Below are positions 17,101 to 25,301 of a stretch of DNA of 64,000 bases, piece after piece. This DNA comes from Oscillospiraceae bacterium (GTDB lineage: Bacteria > Bacillota > Clostridia > Oscillospirales > Oscillospiraceae): assembly GCA_902795045.1 (NCBI GenBank), contig CADBJU010000002.1, positions 1-64,000 of the forward strand, given 5' to 3'. Position 1 is the stretch's first letter; each line of letters starts with the position of its first letter. A program made the position numbers and the translations under genes. The notes below the pieces were generated by a model that was not told the DNA's origin, did no database searches, and was given only the letters and a program-made list of their open reading frames with translations.

Positions 17101-18525
17101 CTCATCTACTGCCCGCACCAGGAAGATTACGGCGCACTGCTCGACCGGGCCTCCGAGGGGCTTGCAGAGGACGAGAACGCTTCCAACCGCGTTCGCCTGC
17201 GCCTCGGCGTGTATGCCAATGTGGACAAATCTCTCGAGATCGAGCGCCGCTTCGACTACGCCAAGATCGCCGCCAACACCGTCAGGGCAAGCTACCTCAA
17301 GGCGGTCGGCATCTATGACACCGAGATGCACAAGGCGGAGCTTTACAAGGCGAGACTGCTGGAGGACTTCCGGCCCTCCCTCAAAAACCGCCGCTTCAAG
17401 GTCTACTTCCAGCCCAAGTACGATATCCGGCCCGATGTGCCCGTCCTCTCCAGCGCCGAGGCGCTGGTGCGCTGGGATCACCCCGAGCTGGGCCTTATCA
17501 GCCCCGGCATCTTTATCCCCCTGCTGGAGGATAACGGCATGATCCTGGAGCTGGACGAATATGTCTGGCGCGAGACCGCGGCCCAGATCCGTCAGTGGAA
17601 GGACCGCTTCGGTTTCTCGGTGCCCGTATCGGTGAACGTGTCGCGCATCGACATGCTCACCCCCAATCTCAAGAGCATCTTCATGGAGATCCTCGCGTCC
17701 CACGATCTCAAGGCGGAGGATCTGATGCTGGAGATCACCGAGTCCGCCTACACCGGCGATTCCGAACAGGTCATCTCCACGGCACGGGAGCTGCGCGGCA
17801 TGGGGATGGGTTTTCGCATCGAGATGGACGACTTCGGCACCGGCTACTCGTCCCTCGGCATGCTGTCCCAGCTGCCCATCGACGCTTTGAAGCTGGACAT
17901 GAGCTTTATCCGCAGCGCCTTCGGCGAAAAGCGCGACATGCGCATGATCGAGCTCATCATCGACATCGCCGATTATCTGCGCGTCCCGGTCGTGGCCGAG
18001 GGCGTGGAGACCGAGGAACAGTACCTGGTGCTCAAGGCCATGGGCTGCGACCTGGTGCAGGGCTATTATTTCTCCAAGCCCGTCCCGCCCGAAGGCTTTG
18101 ACCGCTTTCTTCTCGAGCGCGGAAAGATCTCCGCTCCGAAATCCGTCGGCAAAAAGAGCGGTATGAGCATTTCCAAGGCACTGACCAGCGATTTCGAGAG
18201 CATCTTTTATGTGGATGTGAAGAGCGACTACTATCTGGATTTTTATAACGGCACGGGCGGCGAGCTTGAGATCCGCCCCGGCGGTACGGATTTCTGCGGC
18301 GATATCCGGGATAAGTTCTTCGGCGATATCTGTGCGGAGGATCTGCCCGCTGTCGAAGCCGAGCTCAGCCGCGAAAGGCTGCAAAGATGCGCGGGGGAGG
18401 ACGAGAGCATTTCTCTGGCCTTCCGCATGAAGCGGGGCGGCAGCCTGAAAAACTACCTTCTCCAGTCCATCCGCACCCGCAACAGCGATGACCACCATAT
18501 CGTCATCGGCGTGAGACCCGAATAA
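14188..18525 (+). CDS. APC-type permease fused to GGDEF, REC, degenerate GGDEF and EAL
   Basis: A 1445-residue fusion. The permease part (about residues 1-480) closely resembles that of the preceding gene: GTSVGWGSLVV, SPWAFIGFESITH and GRTAIGWIVDVTTLGA. A GGDEF domain follows with an intact signature at 658-662 (RVGGDEFVVIL), then a receiver with D811 (MLDLQMPRMSG). The second GGDEF domain is degenerate (RRGADTF near 966). The EAL domain starts at E1091 (SAEALVRW), with VNVSR, EITESAY, EMDDFGTGYSS and VVAEGVET intact. About 130 further residues look PAS-like. It may both make and break c-di-GMP under control of permease state and phosphorylation; that is inference. Confidence 0.88.
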   Translation: MKDQKTQAGLQPYLSPAAAWALAVGTSVGWGSLVVTANTYLAQAGPAGSILGLLVGMALMLIISRNFFYMASRYPLAGGIYAYTREVFGYDRAFLVFWFLSLTYISMFWANATSLPLFARYFIGDAFKFGYLFSVFGYEVYLGETLLTMFAIVGVIALCIHSKRIAAHAMVVMVLIFCIGITLCAAAALLGRKVSLAPAFVPERRAMMQTLRIAFISPWAFIGFESITHSAEEFKFKKDKLYGILVSSVLTATALYIFVILLSVTAYPAGNESWLAYIRNLDSYSGLEGLPAFYAAHHYLGDFGVAVLMASLLMLILTSLIGNLRSLSRLFYAAACDDILPARFAELNESHIPANAMRLVGLLSIPILFVGRTAIGWIVDVTTLGATLIYGFVSAAALKTAQKEKRRHETVTGFIGFATMIVFGACLLFPALFGDDMLATETYILFMVWTVIGLLFFRSIIKKDHARRFGKAIIVWIVLLALVVFMAMIWSYRAEQKSTETAIFAIRDYFSDTTRTDTEGDAAFIQEQLEQIQRTDRLNTLLVSGLFVMALGAMLVNHVSMKRWETKAVKERDAARQTAFTDPMTGAKSKHAYLTHEKAINTAIDNGTSPNFAVVVCDVNGLKKINDTLGHKAGDEYIRKAFGMICDIFQHSPVYRVGGDEFVVILTGRDYVIRNELLLALHDRSVEHIGTGGVVVSGGLSEYVSGEDENYHSVFQRADELMYEEKKLLKGLGAVTRDDAEDAANSRLPGSDEELLRLKRHVLIVEDESVNLIMLGNILQTRYEVLYASDGVEALGQLKAHKDEIALVMLDLQMPRMSGMEVLKIMREEADFREIPVIVLTADQSSEVECLKVGAMDFIPKPYPKPEIILARANRCIELSEKRNIIQSTERDSLTKLFNLDYFLRYVRMFDRHYTDMPMDAIVIDINRFHMINERYGKQYGDSVLAKIGENIRVIARDVGGFGCRRGADTFLIYCPHQEDYGALLDRASEGLAEDENASNRVRLRLGVYANVDKSLEIERRFDYAKIAANTVRASYLKAVGIYDTEMHKAELYKARLLEDFRPSLKNRRFKVYFQPKYDIRPDVPVLSSAEALVRWDHPELGLISPGIFIPLLEDNGMILELDEYVWRETAAQIRQWKDRFGFSVPVSVNVSRIDMLTPNLKSIFMEILASHDLKAEDLMLEITESAYTGDSEQVISTARELRGMGMGFRIEMDDFGTGYSSLGMLSQLPIDALKLDMSFIRSAFGEKRDMRMIELIIDIADYLRVPVVAEGVETEEQYLVLKAMGCDLVQGYYFSKPVPPEGFDRFLLERGKISAPKSVGKKSGMSISKALTSDFESIFYVDVKSDYYLDFYNGTGGELEIRPGGTDFCGDIRDKFFGDICAEDLPAVEAELSRERLQRCAGEDESISLAFRMKRGGSLKNYLLQSIRTRNSDDHHIVIGVRPE

Positions 18526-18562
18526 ACAGGAGCATTTCCCGTAAGAAAGGTCGTTCAAGCCA

Positions 18563-20805
18563 ATGGACAGCAATCAAAACATAAAGGATAACAGACTGAG
18601 CCCGTATTTCAGCCGCGCGGGCGTATGGGCGTTTTCGATCGGGACCAGCATCGGCTGGGGCTCCTTCGTCGTGACGTGCAATACCTATCTGTTCCAGGCG
18701 GGCATTCTCGGCACCGTCTTTGGCCTTGCGGTCGGCATGGCTGTCATCCTGATCATCAACCACAATCTCTGCTATATGCTGGAGCGCGCGCCGGGCGCGG
18801 GCGGCATCTACGCCTGGGGCGGCCAGGTGCGCGGCCACGATATCGGCTTTCTGATCGCGTGGTTCCTGCTGCTGACCTATCTTGCGGTGCTGTGGGCCAA
18901 CATCACGTCCCTGCCGCTTTTTGCCCAGCGCTTTTTCGGCAGGATGTTCCAGTTCGGCTTCAGCTATGTTGTTTTCGGCTACCGGGTCTACTTGGGCGAG
19001 GCGCTGCTTTCCATGGCGGCTGTGAGCCTGGTGGGGCTGCTGTGCGCCAGAAGCAAGCGCATCCCGCAGCTTATCATGATCGTGCTGGCCTTCTTCTTCG
19101 TCGGCGGCCTGATCGTGACGACCGCTGCCGCCTGCATCCGCCACGGCGCAAGCGGGTTCAGCTATGAGCCGGGTTATCTGCCGGACCGTTCGGCTCTCGG
19201 TCAAATCGTGCGTATCGCGGTCATCTCCCCGTGGGCGTTTATCGGCTTTGAAAACGTGGCCCATTTTTCCGAGGAATACGCCTTCCCCCTCAAAAAGATC
19301 CGCGGTGTGATGCTGGCCTCGGTGGTCATGACCACGCTTGTGTATGTGCTCATGTCGATCCTCTCCGTCAGCGCCTACCCGGCCGAGTACGACAGCTGGT
19401 TTGCCTATATCCGCGACATGGACAATCTTGAGGGCATCAAGGCCATCCCGGCGTTTTACGCGGCTGAGCATTATATGGGTCCCGCCGGGATCACGGTGAT
19501 GATCCTGTCTCTGCTCGCGGTGATCCTCACGAGCATCATCGGCAACCTCACCGCCATCAGCCGTCTGCTCTTTTCCTTCGGCAGGGAGCATGAATGGGTC
19601 GGCAGGCTCGGAAAGCTGAACAAATACGGCATCCCGGGCTATGCTATCCTTGTGACGGTCCTGGTTTCCTGCGTGATCCCGTTTCTCGGGCGCACCGCCA
19701 TCGGCTGGATCGTGGATGTGACGACCCTCGGCGCTGCGATCATTTACGGGCTGCTCTCGGACTCCGTTTGGCTGCACGCCTCCGGACACGGTGACAGGAC
19801 CGCCAAATGGACCGGCGCTGCGGGCACGGCACTGATGATCGGTGTCATTGTTCTGCTGCTGGCGCCGAAGCTCATCGCCTACGAGGCCATGGAGCCGGAG
19901 TCCTATCTGCTGTTTGCACTCTGGTCGCTCCTGGGGCTCATCGCCTTCCGGGCAGTCCTCGTACGGGATAAACAGGCCCGCTACGGCCATTCGGTGGTCG
20001 TGTGGGTGGTACTCCTGCTGCTGACCAGTATGATGTGGACAAGCCGCGACACCCAGCTCATAACCGAGGATTCCATCCAGTCCATCCAGGATTATTACAC
20101 CGAGCGCGTGGAGCAGGGGAGCGTGCAGGAGGACGAGGCGGAGGCCTTCGTCTCCGAGCAGGAGGACCGCATCGAAAGCGCGAACATCCGCACCACCATG
20201 ACCTCCTTTGTCATGTTCATCGTCGCCGTCGTCATTCTCGGCAATAACTACAACGCGGCAAACTCCAAGGCAAAGGAATGGCAGGAAAAATTCGGCACCG
20301 CCCATGAGACGGGCCTGACCGACGCTCTGACCGGCATCAAGAACAAGCGCGCCTTCTCCCAGTGGGAGGAGCGCATCGACGAACAGATCAACAGCGGCGA
20401 GTGCGCGCCATTTGCCATCGTGGTCTGCGATATCAACAATCTGAAAACGATCAACGATATGCAGGGGCACATCGCGGGCGACGAGTGCATACGCCGCGCC
20501 TGTGCCGCGATCTGCAAGATCTTTTCCCATTCCCCGTGTTCCGCTACGGCGGGGATGAATTCGTCGTCATCCTGCGGGGCGAGGACTTCGAAAACCGCAG
20601 GGCGCTGCTCTCGCTGGTCAATGAGCAGGCGCAGGCAAACCTCTCTAGGGACGGCGACGCCATTGCCGCGGGCATGGCGGAATACGACCCCGGCGAGCAT
20701 AGCTCCTTGCTGCGCGTTTTCGAGCAGGCGGACCGCCGCATGTACGAGCGGAAAAAGCAGCTCAAGCAGCAGCAAATGGAGCTTGCTTCTCAGGCGGCGA
20801 CCTGA
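18563..20805 (+). pseudogene. APC-type permease-GGDEF fusion with a one-base frameshift
   Basis: The third permease fusion reads about 657 residues in one frame (GTSIGWGSFVV, SPWAFIGFENVAH, GRTAIGWIVDVTTLGA, then a single membrane segment near residue 550 and the first half of a GGDEF domain). The GGDEF signature FRYGGDEFVVILRG and the domain's end are in the +2 frame, ending at 20805. The paralogue reads HSPVYRVGGDEF, so one G appears to be missing at about 20536-20537 (TCCCCGTG instead of TCCCCGGTG). Without repair the protein ends at 20923 with a nonsense tail and no active site. This may be a true mutation, phase variation or a sequencing error. No EAL follows. Confidence 0.75.
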
Positions 20806-20823
20806 GCAAAGTCAATATGCCGA

Positions 20824-20851
20824 ACACCCCGCGGAAGCCTCCGCGGGGTGT
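20824..20851 (+). terminator. Hairpin terminator after the signalling cluster
   Basis: ACACCCCGCGGA (20824-20835) pairs perfectly with TCCGCGGGGTGT (20840-20851). The run after it is CCCCATTT, so the U-tract is poor and termination strength is uncertain. Confidence 0.55.
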
Positions 20852-20895
20852 CCCCATTTAACAATAGGGTACGCGTTTTGTCCGACTTTTCCCAC

Positions 20896-20924
20896 TTGCG
20901 GGACGAAACATTACATGCTATAAT
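20896..20924 (+). promoter_or_regulatory. Predicted promoter of rbfA operon
   Basis: TTGCGG (20896-20901), a 17-base spacer, and an extended TGCTATAAT (-10 at 20919-20924). It lies 83 bases upstream of rbfA. Confidence 0.7.
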
Positions 20925-21006
20925 AAACTCTGCCTGTGAACCGATATCCTGATCTTTACAATACACCGGGCGTGGGATACTGCGCCCATGGTTTGGAGAA
21001 TACAAC

Positions 21007-21378
21007 ATGTCATCCAATAAAATCGCAAGAATCAATGACGATATCCAGCGCGTCGTCTCGGCGAAGCTCCGGGACATCAAGGACCCCCGCGTGCAGCAGG
21101 GCATGATCAGCGTCACGCGCGTGGAGACCACCGGCGACCTGCGCTACAGCAAGATCTGGCTCTCCGTGATGGGACTGCAGAACGAGAAGGAATTTCGCCG
21201 CGGCATCAAGTCGGCCTCCGGCTGGCTCCGCCGGGAGCTCGGGAGCGTGCTGGATCTGCGTTATACGCCGGAGCTGGTGTTTGAGCTGGATCACAGCATC
21301 GAGTACGGCGCGCATATCAACGAGGTCATCAACTCCCTGGACATCAAACAGGATGAGGATGGGGACGATGGACTATAA
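21007..21378 (+). CDS. rbfA: Ribosome-binding factor A
   Basis: A 123-residue RbfA, the KH-like-fold assembly factor that binds the 30S subunit and helps mature the 16S rRNA 5' end. The N-terminus RINDDIQRVVSAKLRDIKDPR and the segment VTRVETTGDLRYSKIWLSV are typical. The gene heads an operon with nrnA, truB and ribF, a conserved Firmicutes order that usually follows infB; infB is not in this window, and a promoter lies just before rbfA. The stop overlaps the nrnA start region. Confidence 0.95.
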   Translation: MSSNKIARINDDIQRVVSAKLRDIKDPRVQQGMISVTRVETTGDLRYSKIWLSVMGLQNEKEFRRGIKSASGWLRRELGSVLDLRYTPELVFELDHSIEYGAHINEVINSLDIKQDEDGDDGL

Positions 21379-22303
21379 AGACTGCGCAAAGCGCCTGCTG
21401 ACCCATGAGGATATCCTCATCGTCACGCACAAGAACCCGGACGGGGACACCGCCTCCTGCGCCGCCGCGCTGTGCAGCGGTCTGAGACGTGCCGGACGCA
21501 GAGCTTATATGTTTCCCAATCCCCAGCTGAGCCGAAAGCTGCGCCCTTACTGCGAAAAGTATTTCGCGCCGGAGGGGTTCAAGGCCAAATACATCGTGTC
21601 CGTTGACGTGGCGGACGCGAAGCTCTTCTGCCAGGGCTTCGAGGGAAAGGTCGATCTCTGCATCGACCACCACCCCTCCAATACCCATTTTGCGAAGGAG
21701 AGCTTTGTTCAGGGGGAGCGCGCCTCCTGCGCCGAGATCGTCATGGAGCTGATCCTGATGATGAACGCGGACCTGACACCGGAGGAGGCGACCGTCCTCT
21801 ACATCGGCCTTTCCACCGATACGGGCTGCTTCCAGTACACCAACACCGACACCGCGGCATTCAGCGCGGCGGCGGAGCTGCTGCGGGCCGGGGCCGACAA
21901 CACGACCGTCAACACCGTTTTCTTTCGCAAGGTCTCGGCTGCACGCATCCGCCTCGAGAGCATGATCTACGACAGCATCCGCTTTTACCGGGGCGGCACC
22001 ATCACTGTCGCCGTCGTGACGCTCAAGATGCTCCGGGAGGCCGGCGCGGTCGAGGACGACCTGGACGATCTGGCGGGGCTTGCCGGAAGGTGCGAGACCA
22101 GCCGCGTCGACATCACCGTGCGCGAGAAGGAGGACGGCACCTGCCGCGTCTCCGTGCGCTCCTTCCAGGAGGTCAACAGCAGCGAAATCTGCGCGGTCTT
22201 CGGCGGCGGCGGCCACGCCATGGCGGCGGGCTGCACCGTACCGGGAAGCCCCGAGCATGTGCGCGATCTGCTGGTCGGCGTCACGGAAGAATTCTGGAAA
22301 TGA
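21368..22303 (+). CDS. nrnA: DHH-family bifunctional oligoribonuclease/PAP phosphatase NrnA
   Basis: A 311-residue DHH/DHHA1 phosphoesterase. Motifs are THKNPDGDT near residue 17, VSVDVAD near 78, the DHHPSN triad near 99, DTGCFQYTNT near 155, and the DHHA1 glycine loop GGGGHAMAAG near 282. NrnA proteins degrade nano-RNAs and dephosphorylate pAp. Several in-frame starts exist; the ATG at 21368 (MDYKDCAKRLL) fits the family start and lies inside the end of rbfA. The stop overlaps the truB start (ATGA). Confidence 0.92.
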   Translation: MDYKDCAKRLLTHEDILIVTHKNPDGDTASCAAALCSGLRRAGRRAYMFPNPQLSRKLRPYCEKYFAPEGFKAKYIVSVDVADAKLFCQGFEGKVDLCIDHHPSNTHFAKESFVQGERASCAEIVMELILMMNADLTPEEATVLYIGLSTDTGCFQYTNTDTAAFSAAAELLRAGADNTTVNTVFFRKVSAARIRLESMIYDSIRFYRGGTITVAVVTLKMLREAGAVEDDLDDLAGLAGRCETSRVDITVREKEDGTCRVSVRSFQEVNSSEICAVFGGGGHAMAAGCTVPGSPEHVRDLLVGVTEEFWK

Positions 22304-23169
22304 ACGGCATCCTGCTCATTGATAAAGAACCGGACTGGACGAGCAATGATGTGGTGGTCAAGCTCAAGGGCATCCTGCACGAGCGCCGCATCGGTCATTC
22401 CGGCACTCTCGATCCGATGGCGACGGGGCTGCTGACGGTCTTCGTCGGCAGGGCCACCCGCGCCGTACAGTTTGCCGAGAGCGACAGCAAGCGCTACCGC
22501 GCGGCCCTCAGGCTCGGCGTCACCACCGACACCCAGGACATCACCGGAACCGTCCTGAAACAGGAAGACGCCGCAGTCACGCAGGCCGAGCTGGAAACAG
22601 TACTCGAGCGCTTTCGCGGCGAGATCGAACAGATCCCGCCCATGTACTCCGCCATTCAGATCGGCGGCAGGAGACTTTACGACATTGCCCGCAAGGGCGG
22701 CACAGTGGAGCGCGCGGCGCGCCCGGTCACGATCCACGAGCTGAACATCGTGGGCCGGGAAGGGGAGGACTGGCTCCTCGACGTGCACTGCTCCAAGGGG
22801 ACGTACATCCGCACCCTCTGCCACGATATCGGCCAGGCCCTCGGCTGCGGCGGGTGCATGAGCGCCCTGCGCCGCACGGAGGCAGGCGCCTTCCGGGTGG
22901 AAGACGCCATTACGATCGGCGAGGCCCAGCGCCTGCGGGACGCGGGGGAGATCGAAGAGCGCCTGCTCCCGGTCGACACGCTCTTTTCCCGGGAAATGGC
23001 CTGCACCGCCTCAGCGCAGGAGGAAAAGCGCATCCGCTGCGGCACGGAGTACCGGACGGCGCTGCCGGACGGGCTTTACCGCGTCTACGGCGAGTCCGGC
23101 GCGTTCCTCATGCTCGGCAGAGCAGAGGACGGCGCCATGAAGACGATTAAAAACTTTTTTGAGGTATAG
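22300..23169 (+). CDS. truB: tRNA pseudouridine-55 synthase
   Basis: A 289-residue TruB that makes pseudouridine at position 55 in the T loop of tRNAs. It begins MNGILLIDKEPDWTSNDVV. The catalytic aspartate is in GHSGTLDPMATGLL near residue 41, and later motifs are RFRGEIEQIPPMYSAIQ and CSKGTYIRTLCHDIG. The ATG overlaps the nrnA stop by four bases. The C-terminal PUA-like part is short, as in many Firmicutes. Confidence 0.95.
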   Translation: MNGILLIDKEPDWTSNDVVVKLKGILHERRIGHSGTLDPMATGLLTVFVGRATRAVQFAESDSKRYRAALRLGVTTDTQDITGTVLKQEDAAVTQAELETVLERFRGEIEQIPPMYSAIQIGGRRLYDIARKGGTVERAARPVTIHELNIVGREGEDWLLDVHCSKGTYIRTLCHDIGQALGCGGCMSALRRTEAGAFRVEDAITIGEAQRLRDAGEIEERLLPVDTLFSREMACTASAQEEKRIRCGTEYRTALPDGLYRVYGESGAFLMLGRAEDGAMKTIKNFFEV

Positions 23170-23175
23170 ACGGCT

Positions 23176-24102
23176 ATGGCAGACATCAGGCGCGCCATCG
23201 CGCTGGGCTTTTTTGACGGCGTTCATATCGGGCACGGCGCGCTGCTGAGAAAGACGACGGAGCGGGCAGCGGAGCTCGGCATCACGCCCTCGGTCCTGTC
23301 CTTTGACGTGCACCCCGACAAGCTGGTCTTCGGAAAGGATGTCCCGCTCATCAACAGCGCCCTCGGCAGGGAGGAGATCATCCGGCGCTGCTACGGCATC
23401 GATGATGTGATTTTCATTCACTTCAATCAGCGCATGATGCACATGCCCTGGCAGGAATTTGCCGATACCATCATTGACGAGCTGGGCCTTGCCTGGATCG
23501 TGGTGGGACATGATTTCTGCTTCGGCTACCGGGGCGAGGGCACGGCGGAAAAGCTCAAGGCCTACTGTGAGCAAAAGGGGATCGGCTGCGACATCATCCA
23601 GGCTGTCACTCTCGACGGGCGGATCGTGAGCTCCACCTATATCCGCACGCTCATCGCCGACGGGGACATGGAGCAGGCGGCCCGCTATCTCGGCCATCCG
23701 CACACGCTCCAGGACACGGTGCACTCTGGCTATCACCTCGGTACAAAGCTCGGTGCGCCGACCATCAACATGGATTTTCCCGAAGGCGTCATCGTCCCGC
23801 GCCACGGGGTATATGCCGCGCGGGTGTTCCTCGAGGACGGCAGCTCCCACATCGCGGTGGCAAACATCGGCGTCCGACCCACGGTGAGCGACGGGACGCG
23901 TGTGAATGTGGAGAGCCATCTGCTGGCCTTTTCCGGCAATCTCTACGGGCGCCAGGCGCGCGTGGAGTTTTATAAATTCCTCCGGGACGAAAAGAAATTT
24001 GACGATTACGAGGAGCTGTCCCGCCAGATCCATCGGGATGCCGACGCGGCCAGAGACTATTTTCGGCAATACTCGAGCGAACCATCGGATATAATGCAGT
24101 GA
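23176..24102 (+). CDS. ribF: Bifunctional riboflavin kinase/FAD synthetase
   Basis: A 308-residue RibF. The N-terminal FAD synthetase half has the nucleotidyltransferase signature GFFDGVHIGH near residue 12 and VGHDFCFGYRGEG near 112. It also carries VSSTYIRTLI. The C-terminal riboflavin kinase half carries GAPTINMDFPEG and the end motif VEFYKFLRDEKKFDDYEEL. It converts riboflavin to FMN and then FAD. It starts six bases after truB, the usual truB-ribF order. Confidence 0.95.
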   Translation: MADIRRAIALGFFDGVHIGHGALLRKTTERAAELGITPSVLSFDVHPDKLVFGKDVPLINSALGREEIIRRCYGIDDVIFIHFNQRMMHMPWQEFADTIIDELGLAWIVVGHDFCFGYRGEGTAEKLKAYCEQKGIGCDIIQAVTLDGRIVSSTYIRTLIADGDMEQAARYLGHPHTLQDTVHSGYHLGTKLGAPTINMDFPEGVIVPRHGVYAARVFLEDGSSHIAVANIGVRPTVSDGTRVNVESHLLAFSGNLYGRQARVEFYKFLRDEKKFDDYEELSRQIHRDADAARDYFRQYSSEPSDIMQ

Positions 24103-24134
24103 AGCATCGGCTTTGATGCAGAGAGGAGTAAATC

Positions 24135-25166
24135 ATGAACGAAGAAAACACGGTTGTCAGCGGCGAGAAGCCGCGCAAGAAAAAGCGTTCCCTGTGGTGG
24201 CTGTGGTTCCTGCTGATCCTGGCGGCTTTCGCCGGGGGCATCATGCTAGGTCTGAAAATCAACACCCTGCCGCTGCCGACGGAATTCCGGGCCCGCGTTT
24301 ACCCCATCCTGGAATCCTATATCCCCGGCTCTACGACGCCGCGCACGCCTGACGACATCGCTGTGACCCCGGAGCCCACCGCTGAGCCCGAGCCGACCGC
24401 CGAGCCGGAACCCATTGTGACACCCGAACCGACGGCAGAGCCCGAGCCCATTGCAGCGCCGGAGCCGACTGTGGAGCCTGAGCCCGCTGCCGCAGCCGAG
24501 CCCGAGCTTACGCCGGAGCCCGCCGAGGCACCCGCTCCCACCGAGACGCCTGCGCCCGTAGAGACGCTTGCCCCTGTTGCGGCGATGTCGGACGCTCCCG
24601 CTGTCAAAAGCAGCGACGAGCCGGAGAAGAAATTCATCGGCGTCGGCGCCGCGCTTGAGATCGCGCTGAACCATGCCGGGATCGCGGAGACGGACGCGGA
24701 GATCGGCGGCGTCTACCGCACGAAAAACGACGAAGGCGAGCCTGTGTACGAGGTCAGCTTCAAGTCCGGTGACTTGGGCTATGAGTATGTGATCGGCGCG
24801 CTTGACGGCGAGATCGCGGGCTGGAAGGTGTCCGGCTTTACTTTCTCCGACACGGCGACCTATGCCGCGGACTTTACCGGCAACGACAAAACCGAGACAG
24901 CGTTCGTGGAGGAACCCGCGGTGATCATAGAGACCGCCGAGCCTGTGCCCGCCGCCGCGGAGCGCATCAGCGAGGACGAAGCAAAGGCGATCGCCTACAA
25001 GCATGCCGCCGTGAAGGCGGGGGCGGTCATCCGTACAGACGTTGAGCTCCGCGAGGATGCGGGTCCCGCTGTCTACGTTGTGGTGTTTAAGACCGCCTCG
25101 CGCAGATTCAACTATGAGATCGACGCGCTTACCGGTGAGGTGCTGGCAAGCGAAGTGATCAAATGA
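24135..25166 (+). CDS. Membrane-anchored protein with Glu-Pro-rich spacer and two PepSY domains
   Basis: A 343-residue predicted surface protein. After a basic stretch (RKKKRS), one membrane segment (LWWLWFLLILAAFAGGIML, residues 19-37) anchors it. Residues about 75-155 are a low-complexity spacer of repeated EPTAEPEP-like units, as in wall-spanning linkers. The C-terminal half has two PepSY-like domains: one from about 172 (GVGAALEIALNHAGI...YEVSFKSGDLGYEYVIGALDG), the other from about 275 (ISEDEAKAIAYKHAAV...YEIDALTGEVLASEV). PepSY domains are thought to inhibit proteases or act as binding modules outside the membrane. No partner protease is adjacent. The ATG at 24135 follows GAGAGGAG. Confidence 0.8.
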   Translation: MNEENTVVSGEKPRKKKRSLWWLWFLLILAAFAGGIMLGLKINTLPLPTEFRARVYPILESYIPGSTTPRTPDDIAVTPEPTAEPEPTAEPEPIVTPEPTAEPEPIAAPEPTVEPEPAAAAEPELTPEPAEAPAPTETPAPVETLAPVAAMSDAPAVKSSDEPEKKFIGVGAALEIALNHAGIAETDAEIGGVYRTKNDEGEPVYEVSFKSGDLGYEYVIGALDGEIAGWKVSGFTFSDTATYAADFTGNDKTETAFVEEPAVIIETAEPVPAAAERISEDEAKAIAYKHAAVKAGAVIRTDVELREDAGPAVYVVVFKTASRRFNYEIDALTGEVLASEVIK

Positions 25167-25175
25167 TCGAAATGA

Positions 25176-25207
25176 AGCCCGCCCTCGGGAAAACCGTAAG
25201 GCGGGCT
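25176..25207 (+). terminator. Hairpin after the PepSY gene
   Basis: AGCCCGCC (25176-25183) pairs with GGCGGGCT (25200-25207). No U-tract follows, so it is a weak or factor-assisted terminator at best. Confidence 0.4.
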
Positions 25208-25301
25208 CGGCATAAGCATACTACTTGTGTGATATTTGTGTGACACATCCTGTGTTATACTGATCCCGGCAAAGCTGAAAAACAAACAGGAGGAAATAGA
25301 A

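Noticed and set aside
14014..18573. A 1519-codon open frame on the minus strand opposite the permease fusions
   Set aside because: The plus strand in the same place has clear domains (permease, GGDEF, REC, EAL). The antisense frame has no recognisable motif and an odd composition, as expected in G+C-rich DNA.
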